A DNA stretch of 64,000 nucleotides from an uncultured Chitinophaga sp. (GTDB lineage: Bacteria; Bacteroidota; Bacteroidia; Chitinophagales; Chitinophagaceae): positions 62,001 to 126,000 of the forward strand of contig NZ_CABHOU010000069.1 in the NCBI RefSeq assembly GCF_902168175.1. The letters run 5' to 3'. How positions within the stretch are numbered: the first letter of the stretch is position 1; the number at the start of each line of letters is the position of its first letter. Under the pieces are notes generated by a model. The model did not search any database and was not told the DNA's origin. It worked only from the letters and a program-made list of their open reading frames with translations. Shown piece by piece: positions 35,203-43,229 of the stretch. Made by a program: the position numbers and the translations under genes.

Positions 35203-35239
35203 TTTGGGCTGGTATCACAAATTGTGATACCAGCCCAAA
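35203..35239. terminator. Long near-perfect inverted repeat after the ORF6N gene
   Basis: 18-bp arms (starting TTTGGGCTGGTATC) around a single central A, 64 bases past the ORF6N stop. The stem is very stable, but neither side has a long T run. It is probably a terminator or transcript-end stabiliser. Confidence 0.6.
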
Positions 35240-35303
35240 TACGCCACAGACAAGCTACAACAGAAGTTAAAAAACAAGAAATGCTCTATTGGCAAGGGTT
35301 TCA

Positions 35304-35825
35304 TTAGCCCTTTTTAAAGCCGATCGGCTGCCTTACTGAGGCAGGGATACCGATAAGTACATCCAGCGCATCAAAAATTTCCTCGAACCGGCCATCGTAC
35401 TCCAGCTTCATTTGCTGTAACGCCTTCAACAATTCATCGTAATTGGTGGCCAAACGGCGAAGCTTGATAAAAGTGCGCATAATCGAGATGTTCATTTTGA
35501 TAGCGGCATCGCTGTTTAGTACGCTCGACAGCATGGCAACACCCACTTCTGTAAATGCAAAAGACCTGGCGCCACCCAACTTCTTACGCACGCCAGGATC
35601 GTCGGCTACAATCACCATGGCCATCTCCTTATCCGTAAGCTCAAACATAAAATCCGCAGGAAACCGTTCTATGTTACATCGAACGGCTTGTTTGAGCACA
35701 CGGGTTTCTACTCCATACATGGCAGCCAGGTGAACATCAAGTATCACCCGCTCGTTTCTCACCAGGATAATGTTCCTGATGATCATTTCTTCCGGCAACT
35801 CCGGACCTCTTTTTGTTTTGGTCAT
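35304..35825 (-). CDS. ORF6N-domain protein
   Basis: 173 residues. The ORF6N domain covers about residues 12-100: 'IIRNIILVRNERVILDVHLAAMYGVETRVLKQAVRCNIERFP', then 'DFMFELTDKEM' and 'ARSFAFTEVGVAMLSSVLNSDAAI', the usual order. A short helical tail follows ('DELLKALQQMKLEYDGRFEEIFDAL'). ORF6N occurs in phage and mobile-element regulators and as a DNA-binding domain in many Bacteroidota genomes. No other phage genes are nearby, so its target is unknown. Confidence 0.88.
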   Translation of the reverse strand: MTKTKRGPELPEEMIIRNIILVRNERVILDVHLAAMYGVETRVLKQAVRCNIERFPADFMFELTDKEMAMVIVADDPGVRKKLGGARSFAFTEVGVAMLSSVLNSDAAIKMNISIMRTFIKLRRLATNYDELLKALQQMKLEYDGRFEEIFDALDVLIGIPASVRQPIGFKKG

Positions 35826-36062
35826 TAAACCACACTTTAAACGTTAAACAATTATGCTGTTCCGCTATAGCAGAAATAGTTGGGTCAACCTGGGTTTACT
35901 TGTGTGGGATTTGAAAAAGATAGTTGCAATATAAGGGTTAAAAACTCACCCCGATCACGTGCCGACAAAAGACAGTGTATATACCGTTGCTGCAACAACC
36001 TTCGAAAATCATCAACTAATCATCACAAAATTGAATGATTTCTAAAGTTGGTCCCACTGCAT
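35826..36062. other. Gene-free stretch upstream of the thr leader
   Basis: No open frame of note between the ORF6N gene and the thr promoter. The sequence is A/T-rich towards 36000-36062. It should contain the leftward ORF6N promoter, which I could not match to the consensus. Confidence 0.4.
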
Positions 36063-36091
36063 TGTTTTCTCATTCTTATTTTTAACCTTTG
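36063..36091 (+). promoter_or_regulatory. Candidate promoter of the thr operon
   Basis: TTG near 36063 and a TAACCTTTG element (one base longer than TAnnTTTG) at 36083-36091 are about 19 bases apart. The predicted start is about 20 bases before the leader peptide start. Confidence 0.4.
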
Positions 36092-36115
36092 TAATCGTTA
36101 AGTCATAAAAAAATA

Positions 36116-36214
36116 GTGCGTTTTAAATCTTCACATATAATCACTACAACACGCCGCATCTCCGCGGTGTACGCCACTATTATGACGACCATTACAACCC
36201 CTTGCCGGGGTTAA
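36116..36214 (+). CDS. Threonine/isoleucine-rich leader peptide of the thr operon
   Basis: A 32-codon frame, GTG 36116 to TAA 36212-36214, starting 21 codons after an in-frame stop-free A-rich stretch. It encodes a peptide with eight Thr and five Ile, clustered as 'HIITTTRR' and 'ATIMTTITTPCRG'. A 10-codon internal start exists at ATG 36182 (MTTITTPCRG). Thr/Ile-rich peptides directly before thrA are the signature of ribosome-mediated attenuation by threonyl- and isoleucyl-tRNA charging, as in the E. coli thrL system. The stop is 88 bases before thrA. Too short for ordinary gene calling; no Shine-Dalgarno is visible, as is usual in Bacteroidota. Confidence 0.8.
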   Translation: MRFKSSHIITTTRRISAVYATIMTTITTPCRG

Positions 36215-36277
36215 TTATATCATACCGTCCCTCGACCAGGCACCCTGGTACAAAGCAGACAAGGAATGCTGCGTTTT
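36151..36277 (+). promoter_or_regulatory. Candidate attenuator RNA structures in the thr leader
   Basis: Several pairings compete. ACGCCGC/GCGGTGT is a hairpin at 36151-36170 inside the leader frame. AACCCC (36196-36201) pairs with GGGGTT (36207-36212) around the leader stop. CCGGGGT (36205-36211) can instead pair with ACCCTGG (36242-36248). ACCAGG (36235-36240) pairs with CCTGGT (36244-36249). AAAGCAG (36252-36258) pairs with CTGC-g-TTT (36269-36276), ending in TTTT. The middle three are mutually exclusive, as expected for an attenuator. A classical strong terminator with a long U run is not obvious. Confidence 0.5.
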
Positions 36278-36301
36278 CACTACGTATAAATTTAAAGTTT
36301 C

Positions 36302-38746
36302 ATGCAAGTCTTAAAATTTGGTGGCACCTCCGTTGGGAGCGCCAAGGCGATAGATCAAGTTTGCCAGATAGTTAGTCAATATAATAAGAAAGGATTGATG
36401 GTTATCGTGGTTTCGGCCATGAGCGGCATTACGGACAAGCTCATTAAAACAGGTGAATTGTCAGGAAAAAGTCAGGAGCAATACAAAGACATCCTCAAAG
36501 AAATTGAAGTTAAACACCTGGATACTATCCGCGAACTATTTCCTATCGGCGTTCAAAGCAGCTTGCTGAGCCAGGTAAAAAAGCGACTGAACGAACTGGA
36601 ACTGCTTTGCGACGGTATTTACCAGGTTGGCGAACTATCTAAACGCTGCCTCGACCAGATCATGAGTTTCGGGGAGCTTCTCTCCTCTTACCTGGTTGCT
36701 GAAAGGCTGAAACTACACGGCCTCAATGCTACCTGGAAAGATAGCCGCGAACTGATCATGACCGACGATCATTTTGGAACCGCACAGGTAGACCATGAAA
36801 TGACTGAACACCAGATTACCAAATACTTTCAGCACGCACCAGCCGAATACATCGTTGTGCCCGGCTTCATCGCCGCCAATGCCGAACGCGATACCACCAC
36901 CCTTGGCCGTGGAGGCTCCGACTACACTGCAGCCCTGGTGGCCGCTGCGATGGACGCTAACATACTCGAAATATGGACTGACGTTAGTGGTATGATGACT
37001 GCCGACCCAAGACTGGTACCACAGGCTATTCCTATTCCTCATATCTCTTATGAAGAGGCGATGGAACTATCGCACTTCGGAGCGAAGGTTATTTACCCGC
37101 CCACCATACAACCTGTTATGGACAGGCGCATCCCCATCTGGATAAAGAACACTTTTGCCCCCTACGATTACGGTACACTTATCAAGGACAATGGTGAAAA
37201 ACCCTTCCCGGTTACCGGCATTTCCGGTATACAGCAAATAGCACTACTTACACTTGAAGGCAGCGGTATGGTAGGAATTCCAGGGTTTTCGAGCCGATTG
37301 TTCAATGCGCTGTTACGCGAGCGGATCAATGTAATTCTCATTACCCAAAGTTCGTCGGAACACTCCATTACCGTAGGCATACATGAAACTGATATACTGA
37401 AGGCAAAAGCCACCGTAGATAGCGAGTTTTCACAGGAAATTTATGATAAAAAAATAGAGCCGCTGCTGGTGGAGAAAGACCTTTGTATTGTAGCAGCAGT
37501 AGGCGACAATATGAAAAATTACCATGGCCTCAGCGGCAAATTATTCGGCGCGCTGGGACGAAATGCGATAAATGTGAGAGCCATTGCACAGGGCTCTACA
37601 GAAAAAAACATCTCCGCCGTGATTAATAAAGCCGATGTTAAAAAAGCGCTGAACGTGATACATGAAGCCTTTTTTGAGAACGAAACCAAGCAGGTTAACA
37701 TATTTGTAGTGGGCGTGGGCAACGTGGGCAGCAAATTGCTGGAGCAACTGCAACAGCAACAAAACTTCCTGCTCAACGAACTTGGCATACAGGTACGCGT
37801 GGTAGCCGTTGCGAATAGTAAAAACATGCTTTTCTGCGAAGAGGGTATTCCGCATAATGAGTGGAAAGATAAACTGGCGCAGGGCGATAGCATGGACCTT
37901 AAGCAATTTGCAGCAAGACTTAAATCGATGAATCTTCGTAACAGTGTGTTTGTGGATAATACTGCCAGTGAAGAAGTGGCGCGCATTTACGAAGGATTTT
38001 TACAACATGGCGTATCGGTAGTTACCTGTAACAAAATAGCCTGCTCGGCAGACTACCCATCTTACAAAAGATTAAAAGACCTGGCCCGTAAGTTTAACGC
38101 ATCATTCCTTTTCGAAACCAATGTTGGGGCAGGATTGCCGGTTATCAACACCCTTAACGACCTGGTGCGCAGTGGTGATAAAATAAGGACAATTGAAGCC
38201 GTATTAAGTGGCAGTCTTAACTTCGTTTTCAACAATTTCGTGAACGACGCCGATTTCCGCAAAGTGGTAAAAGCAGCCCAGGATGAAGGTTATACGGAAC
38301 CAGATCCACGTATAGACCTGAGCGGTAAAGACGTAATGCGCAAAATACTGATACTGGCACGTGAAAGCGGTGCTGAAATGGAATTGGACGATATCGAAAA
38401 CCACTCTTTCCTGCCGGCCGAATGCCTGAACGCGCCCGATGTGGACGGCTTTTACGACCAACTGGACGAACACGCCGCACATTTCCAACAGCTGCGCAAA
38501 GCCGCCGACGACGAAGGGAAACGCCTGAAGTTCGTAGCCCGTTACAGTAACGGCAAAGCCTCAGTAGGCCTGCAGTCTGTAGCCGCCGACCACCCGTTCT
38601 TTAAACTGGAAGGTAAAGACAATATTGTGCTGTACACCACTAACAGGTATTCGGAACAACCCCTGATCGTAAGGGGCGCGGGGGCCGGTGCAGATGTTAC
38701 CGCATCGGGCATATTTGCAGACATCATGCGGACTGTAAGGAATTAA
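36302..38746 (+). CDS. thrA: Bifunctional aspartate kinase/homoserine dehydrogenase I
   Basis: 814 residues, the usual ThrA length. The N-terminal aspartokinase (about 1-290) begins 'MQVLKFGGTSVGSAKAI' and has 'TTLGRGGSDYTAALVAAAMDA'. Paired ACT domains follow at about 310-455 ('VGIPGFSSRLFNALLRERINV'). The homoserine dehydrogenase starts near residue 463 with the NAD(P) loop 'VFVVGVGNVGSKLLEQL' and contains 'FLFETNVGAGLPVINTLNDL' and 'GYTEPDPRIDLSGKDVMRK'. It catalyses the first and third steps of threonine synthesis. The leader peptide upstream and thrB 14 bases downstream identify a thrABC operon. Confidence 0.97.
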   Translation: MQVLKFGGTSVGSAKAIDQVCQIVSQYNKKGLMVIVVSAMSGITDKLIKTGELSGKSQEQYKDILKEIEVKHLDTIRELFPIGVQSSLLSQVKKRLNELELLCDGIYQVGELSKRCLDQIMSFGELLSSYLVAERLKLHGLNATWKDSRELIMTDDHFGTAQVDHEMTEHQITKYFQHAPAEYIVVPGFIAANAERDTTTLGRGGSDYTAALVAAAMDANILEIWTDVSGMMTADPRLVPQAIPIPHISYEEAMELSHFGAKVIYPPTIQPVMDRRIPIWIKNTFAPYDYGTLIKDNGEKPFPVTGISGIQQIALLTLEGSGMVGIPGFSSRLFNALLRERINVILITQSSSEHSITVGIHETDILKAKATVDSEFSQEIYDKKIEPLLVEKDLCIVAAVGDNMKNYHGLSGKLFGALGRNAINVRAIAQGSTEKNISAVINKADVKKALNVIHEAFFENETKQVNIFVVGVGNVGSKLLEQLQQQQNFLLNELGIQVRVVAVANSKNMLFCEEGIPHNEWKDKLAQGDSMDLKQFAARLKSMNLRNSVFVDNTASEEVARIYEGFLQHGVSVVTCNKIACSADYPSYKRLKDLARKFNASFLFETNVGAGLPVINTLNDLVRSGDKIRTIEAVLSGSLNFVFNNFVNDADFRKVVKAAQDEGYTEPDPRIDLSGKDVMRKILILARESGAEMELDDIENHSFLPAECLNAPDVDGFYDQLDEHAAHFQQLRKAADDEGKRLKFVARYSNGKASVGLQSVAADHPFFKLEGKDNIVLYTTNRYSEQPLIVRGAGAGADVTASGIFADIMRTVRN

Positions 38747-38760
38747 GCTAACAAACTACA

Positions 38761-39696
38761 ATGATGAACAACGACTGTATAAAAGTATTTGCACCAGGCA
38801 CCGTAGCCAATGTAGCCTGCGGGTTTGATGTAATAGGATTGGCACTGGACGCTCCGGGAGATGAAATGACCGTAAGCAGGAAAAGCACGCCGGGTATTAT
38901 TATATCCAATATTGAAGGAGCGCCTAACCTTTCAAAAGAAGTGTCTAAAAATGTAGCAGGTGTTGCATTGCAGGCATTTTTGCAGGAACTGGGGCAACCG
39001 GAACTAGGGCTGGACGTAACGATTAGGAAAAACATACAACCCGGCAGCGGTATTGGTTCCAGCGCAGCCAGTTCGGCCGGCGCCGTAGTAGCCGCCAACC
39101 TGTTACTGGGCAAACCCTTTACACAGGAGAAACTGGTACGTTTTGCCATGGAGGGCGAGCGGCTTGCCAGCGGTACTGCCCATGCGGATAATGTGGCCCC
39201 GGCCATTATGGGCGGTTTTACCCTGGTAAGGAGCTACCAGCCCCTTGACATCATTGCGCTTAATACGCCCGATGATCTTTGGGTAACCGTTATTCATCCG
39301 CAGATAGAAGTAAAAACGTCTGACGCGCGTGAAATATTGAAACAACAGGTACAATTGAAAGACGCTATCAGGCAATGGGGCAACGTTGGCGCGCTCGTAG
39401 CCGCACTTTACACCAACGACTATGGTCTCATCAGCCGTGCATTGGAAGATGTGATAGTGGAACCGGTAAGGGCCATACTCATCCCTGCCTTTTACGAACT
39501 GAAACTAAAATGTAAGGAAGCAGGTGCGCTTGGCGGCGGCATTTCCGGTTCGGGCCCATCGGTATTTATGATGAGCCGTGGCGAAGAAATCGCCCGCAAA
39601 GTAGCTTCCGTGATGGACCAGGTGTATGCGCCCATGGGCGTTGATTATAAAATTTACGTTTCCCGCATCAACACCCAGGGGGTGCGTGCGATATAA
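38761..39696 (+). CDS. thrB: Homoserine kinase
   Basis: 311 residues of the GHMP kinase superfamily. It phosphorylates homoserine for threonine synthesis. The N-terminal strand is 'IKVFAPGTVANVACGFDVIG', the ATP-binding GHMP loop is 'PGSGIGSSAASSAGAVVAAN' at about residues 97-116, and the C-terminal glycine motif is 'GALGGGISGSGPSVFMM'. It lies 14 bases after thrA and 20 bases before thrC. Confidence 0.96.
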   Translation: MMNNDCIKVFAPGTVANVACGFDVIGLALDAPGDEMTVSRKSTPGIIISNIEGAPNLSKEVSKNVAGVALQAFLQELGQPELGLDVTIRKNIQPGSGIGSSAASSAGAVVAANLLLGKPFTQEKLVRFAMEGERLASGTAHADNVAPAIMGGFTLVRSYQPLDIIALNTPDDLWVTVIHPQIEVKTSDAREILKQQVQLKDAIRQWGNVGALVAALYTNDYGLISRALEDVIVEPVRAILIPAFYELKLKCKEAGALGGGISGSGPSVFMMSRGEEIARKVASVMDQVYAPMGVDYKIYVSRINTQGVRAI

Positions 39697-39716
39697 CGTA
39701 TATAAACACACGAAAC

Positions 39717-41027
39717 ATGCAATATTACAGCTTACAAAATCCACAACACCGCGTATCATTCAGAGAAGCGGTTATACAGGGACTGGCGCCGGACCGGGGG
39801 CTTTATTTCCCCGCACAGCTGCCACGGCTGGAAAAAGACTTTATAGAAAGGCTGGAAGAATATGATCCTTTGTATATCGGCCGCCATGTAATACAACCCT
39901 TCATCGGGGATGAAATTCCGGACAACCACCTCCGGCAGATCGTTTCCGATACCCTGTCCTTCCCTTTCCCGTTGAGGGAAGTGGAACAGAACATTTACTC
40001 ACTGGAGCTGTTTCATGGCCCCACACTTGCTTTTAAAGATGTGGGCGCCAGGTTTATGGCAGGCTGCCTCGGGTATTTCCGAAAACACGATCCACGTCCG
40101 GTGACGGTGCTGGTAGCCACCTCCGGCGATACAGGCGGCGCCGTGGCCAATGGTTTCTACAATGTACCAGGCGTCAATGTGATCATCCTTTACCCCAGCG
40201 GAAAAGTGAGCACTTTGCAGGAAAAACAGCTGACTACCCTCGGTGGTAACATTACCGCCCTGGAAATACAGGGAAGCTTTGACGATTGCCAGCGGATGGT
40301 AAAAACCGCGTTCCTTGACCAGGAATTACAGGACAATTACATGCTTACCTCTGCGAACTCCATTAACGTAGCGCGCTGGCTTCCGCAGATGTTCTATTAC
40401 TTCCTCGCGTACAGGAAAATCAAACAATGGAAAAAAGAAGTGGTGATGGCCGTGCCCAGCGGAAACTTCGGTAACATCTGCGCAGGTATGATGGCCGCAC
40501 AAATGGGACTACCCATTGCACACTTCATTGCAGCCACTAATGTAAATGATACCGTACCCAGGTTCATGCAAAACGGAAAATACGAGCCCAACGCTCCCAT
40601 CCCTACCCTGTCAAATGCCATGGATGTGTCGGACCCGAGCAACTTCGTCCGCATACTCCAAATGTTTTCAGCGAGCGAAACGGCATTAAAGGCACACCTG
40701 TCTTCCTACAGCTTTACCGATGCCCAAACAGTGGCCGCTATCGGCGATGTGTTTAAACAACATAATTACCTGATGGAACCACATGGGGCGGTTGCCTATC
40801 TGGGCCTGAAGCAGTATCTGAAAAAGTCGCCGAACAATGTGGGCATCTTCCTTGAAACGGCTCATCCTGTTAAGTTTGAAGACACCATGCCGGAAGATTT
40901 ACGGGGTGAGATCAGTATTCCTGAGAAAGTAAAACAGCTGTACGATCGTGAAAAACAATCGGTATTGCTTCCAAACGACTATAAATCATTAAAGAACTGG
41001 TTGATGGGTCAATCCTACGCAGTGTAA
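39717..41027 (+). CDS. thrC: Threonine synthase
   Basis: 436 residues, a PLP enzyme that turns O-phosphohomoserine into threonine. 'MQYYSLQNPQHRVSFREAV' is the family N-terminus. The PLP lysine is in 'GPTLAFKDVGARFMAG' (about residue 109), the phosphate-binding loop is 'VATSGDTGGAVANGF', and the substrate region is 'TSANSINVARWLPQMFYY'. It is the last gene of the thr operon and is followed by a terminator. Confidence 0.96.
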   Translation: MQYYSLQNPQHRVSFREAVIQGLAPDRGLYFPAQLPRLEKDFIERLEEYDPLYIGRHVIQPFIGDEIPDNHLRQIVSDTLSFPFPLREVEQNIYSLELFHGPTLAFKDVGARFMAGCLGYFRKHDPRPVTVLVATSGDTGGAVANGFYNVPGVNVIILYPSGKVSTLQEKQLTTLGGNITALEIQGSFDDCQRMVKTAFLDQELQDNYMLTSANSINVARWLPQMFYYFLAYRKIKQWKKEVVMAVPSGNFGNICAGMMAAQMGLPIAHFIAATNVNDTVPRFMQNGKYEPNAPIPTLSNAMDVSDPSNFVRILQMFSASETALKAHLSSYSFTDAQTVAAIGDVFKQHNYLMEPHGAVAYLGLKQYLKKSPNNVGIFLETAHPVKFEDTMPEDLRGEISIPEKVKQLYDREKQSVLLPNDYKSLKNWLMGQSYAV

Positions 41028-41051
41028 TAGCCAAGGCAAACAACTGCATTT

Positions 41052-41087
41052 AAGGCGTACTTTTATTAGTGCGCCTTTCTTTTTTTT
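41052..41087 (+). terminator. Terminator of the thr operon
   Basis: AAGGCGTAC / GTGCGCCTT (9 bp with one T-G pair), 8-base loop, then a T-rich run interrupted by a single C. Confidence 0.85.
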
Positions 41088-41102
41088 GATAAAAATTTGG
41101 CA

Positions 41103-41110
41103 TAGGTTTG
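41103..41110 (+). promoter_or_regulatory. Bacteroidota -7 element, likely leaderless promoter
   Basis: TAGGTTTG matches TAnnTTTG and is followed by AGTCT and then ATG 41116, so transcription should begin at or beside the start codon. This supports 41116 as the start of the TPR lipoprotein. Confidence 0.5.
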
Positions 41111-41115
41111 AGTCT

Positions 41116-42144
41116 ATGAAATTCCTGAAAAATATTTCCCTATTGATGGCCGGGATAGCATTGACTACTGCCTGTAATAACCAGCAGGCACCGGCGGACA
41201 AAACCACCGCATCAGCAGATACAATCCTTTATTCATCACTCGTAAAACCGCTTACCGACTCCATTAAACTATTCCCGCAACAGCACGAACTATATTACCG
41301 GCGAGGTTTGGCCATTTTTAATGATGCACCAGAACTTGCACTTAAAGACTTTGAAGCCGCTGCTAAACTCAATCCAGGTTATACAGACTACTGGGCCACT
41401 ACTGGTGAGGCCGCCCTGGTAACCGAAAAATATAAAACGGCGGTGGAAGCATTCCGGCAGGCATTAGCCACTGCGCCACAGCATCCTTACATCCAGTACA
41501 AACTGGCCATTGCCCTTATTGAAGACAAACAGCCGGCGGCGGCAGACAGTCTTTCGGCAGTACTGGCACAAACAGAGGGGGAAAAAGACAAAGGGTATTA
41601 CCTTAAAGCGCGTATAGCGGAAGACGAAGGCGATACCACAGCCGCTATCAGGCATTTAAAAGAAGCCATTAAAATAGCAGGTAAAGAGAGTGATTATGAT
41701 GCCGTGATGGAACTTGCAGAGCTGTTAAAACAACGTTCATCCAGGGAGGCTTTGAGGTACTACGCCCTGGCAGCCGAAATAGACCCGGTACTGGCCGAGC
41801 CGCATTACGGGGCCGGACTCTTTTTTGAATCGCAGAAACAGCCACAGGAGGCCATCAAAGCTTATCAGCAGGCTATTTTGGTAGACCCGGGATACGAAGA
41901 CGCCTACCTGGCCATTACCCAAATTTTTATTAGTTCCGGCAAATGGAAAGAAGCAAAGCACTACGCTAACCTTACCGCCCGTAACAAACCTAATAGCGCC
42001 AGGGGCTATTATTTCAGGGGACTTAGCGAGGAAAACCTGGGCGATTTTGCGGCTGCTAAAGAGGATTACACGAAAGCATTAGGCTTCAGGAAAAACTTTC
42101 CCGAAGCTACAGAAGGGCTGAAGCGCGTTTCGGAAAAGAAATAA
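41116..42144 (+). CDS. TPR-repeat lipoprotein
   Basis: About 342 residues. The lipoprotein signal 'FLKNISLLMAGIALTTAC' is followed by an NNQQAPADK spacer and then seven or so tetratricopeptide repeats ('HELYYRRGLAIFNDAPELALKDFEAA', 'PYIQYKLAIALIEDKQPAAAD', 'AEPHYGAGLFFESQKQPQEAIKAYQQA', 'ARGYYFRGLSEENLGDFAAAKEDY' regions). It is probably a periplasm-facing protein-interaction scaffold; the partner is unknown. A longer frame from 41086 would start inside the thr terminator and is rejected. Confidence 0.85.
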   Translation: MKFLKNISLLMAGIALTTACNNQQAPADKTTASADTILYSSLVKPLTDSIKLFPQQHELYYRRGLAIFNDAPELALKDFEAAAKLNPGYTDYWATTGEAALVTEKYKTAVEAFRQALATAPQHPYIQYKLAIALIEDKQPAAADSLSAVLAQTEGEKDKGYYLKARIAEDEGDTTAAIRHLKEAIKIAGKESDYDAVMELAELLKQRSSREALRYYALAAEIDPVLAEPHYGAGLFFESQKQPQEAIKAYQQAILVDPGYEDAYLAITQIFISSGKWKEAKHYANLTARNKPNSARGYYFRGLSEENLGDFAAAKEDYTKALGFRKNFPEATEGLKRVSEKK

Positions 42145-42147
42145 ACG

Positions 42148-42155
42148 TACGTTTG
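42148..42155 (+). promoter_or_regulatory. Bacteroidota -7 element before rpe
   Basis: TACGTTTG matches TAnnTTTG. The predicted start near 42161 leaves a leader of about 14 bases to the TTG start of rpe. Confidence 0.45.
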
Positions 42156-42174
42156 TAAGCTAAAAACTGACTCA

Positions 42175-42834
42175 TTGGAAAAACGTAACATAATTATAGC
42201 TCCCTCCTTGCTGGCAGCCAACTTCCTGCAATTAGACAGGGAGATGGAAATGATCAATAACAGCGAGGCCGGCTGGCTGCACCTCGACGTGATGGACGGC
42301 CGCTTTGTTCCCAATATAAGCTTTGGCCTGCCTGTTATTTCGCAGATTTCCAAAATCGTGAACAAAGTTTGCGATGTACACCTGATGATCCTGGAACCTG
42401 AGCGGTACGCGGAGGCTTTCCGCGATGCAGGTGCCCATAACCTTACCGTACACGCCGAAGCCTGTCCTCACCTGCACCGGAACATCCAGCAGATCAAAGA
42501 CCTGGGCATGACCGCCGGTGTGGCGCTGAATCCACATACTCCCATCGGCCTGCTCGAAAATGTGATCAACGATATCGATGTGGTGCTTATTATGAGCGTG
42601 AACCCCGGCTTTGGCGGACAGAAATTCATTCCCCACACCCTTGATAAAATAAAAGCGCTTCGCCAGATGATCGACAGCAGTGGCTCAAAGGCGCTGATAG
42701 AGATCGATGGCGGTGTAACGCTGGCAAACGCAGGCGACATCGTTGCGGCTGGCGCAGACGTGCTGGTGGCAGGTAACACCGTTTTCAGCGCAGCCGATCC
42801 CAAATCGGTGATCAGCAAACTTAAACAGGCTTAG
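42175..42834 (+). CDS. rpe: Ribulose-phosphate 3-epimerase
   Basis: 219 residues from a TTG start. It interconverts ribulose-5-phosphate and xylulose-5-phosphate in the pentose phosphate pathway. The TIM-barrel motifs are intact: 'IIIAPSLLAANFLQLDRE', 'WLHLDVMDGRFVPNISFG' (metal and catalytic Asp), 'CDVHLMILEPERY', 'LIMSVNPGFGGQKFIP' and 'IEIDGGVTLANAGDIVAAGA'. Its stop overlaps the convergent response regulator gene by four bases (42831-42834). Confidence 0.96.
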   Translation: MEKRNIIIAPSLLAANFLQLDREMEMINNSEAGWLHLDVMDGRFVPNISFGLPVISQISKIVNKVCDVHLMILEPERYAEAFRDAGAHNLTVHAEACPHLHRNIQQIKDLGMTAGVALNPHTPIGLLENVINDIDVVLIMSVNPGFGGQKFIPHTLDKIKALRQMIDSSGSKALIEIDGGVTLANAGDIVAAGADVLVAGNTVFSAADPKSVISKLKQA

Positions 42835-43223
42835 TCGGCCAGTTGCATAATTACATCGTTGGTAAGCGGTTTGGTAAGATAACCATTCACGAAATCGTAG
42901 GAAGAAACACGTTCCTGGTCTTTTTCGTCAATTGAAGAGGTAAGTACGTACACCCTGATCGGCTTGCATAAAGTGCCCCTGAAAGTCTGGAAGGTGTCGA
43001 GAAATTCCCAGCCATCCATAACCGGCATGTTCAGGTCCAGCAGTATGATATCGGGCAATTGTGAAGGATCATTCCTGTAGCTGCGAAGATAGTCGAGCAC
43101 CTCTTGTGCATCGCTGTATTTGCTAACCGCATTGGTAATATTTAAACGATCCAGCATAATCTCAGTGATCTGCTGATGTATCGGGTCATCGTCTACAATA
43201 AAAATTGTATTTAATGGCTTCAT
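42831..43223 (-). CDS. Single-domain response regulator (CheY-like)
   Basis: 130 residues, receiver domain only. The acidic pair is in 'FIVDDDPIHQQIT', the phosphorylated Asp in 'DIILLDLNMPVMDGWEF' (about residue 62), Thr/Ser in 'VYVLTSSIDEKD', and Lys in 'GYLTKPLT'. No output domain. It follows the large PAS histidine kinase gene by six bases, so they form a two-component pair. The output must be by protein contact, as for CheY or Rcp1-type regulators. Confidence 0.93.
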   Translation of the reverse strand: MKPLNTIFIVDDDPIHQQITEIMLDRLNITNAVSKYSDAQEVLDYLRSYRNDPSQLPDIILLDLNMPVMDGWEFLDTFQTFRGTLCKPIRVYVLTSSIDEKDQERVSSYDFVNGYLTKPLTNDVIMQLAD

Positions 43224-43229
43224 ATTTTC

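Larger units (their letters stand above)
34878..35303. other. Intergenic region upstream of hmgA
   Basis: 426 bases without a credible gene between the divergent 5' end of hmgA and the 3' end of the ORF6N gene. It contains the palindrome at 34959-34974 and the long hairpin at 35203-35239, described separately. Nothing else stands out apart from A/T-rich stretches around 35085-35115. Confidence 0.6.

Noticed and set aside
41086..41115. Longer start for the TPR lipoprotein at 41086
   Set aside because: It would begin inside the T tract of the thr terminator and put extra residues before a complete lipoprotein signal.
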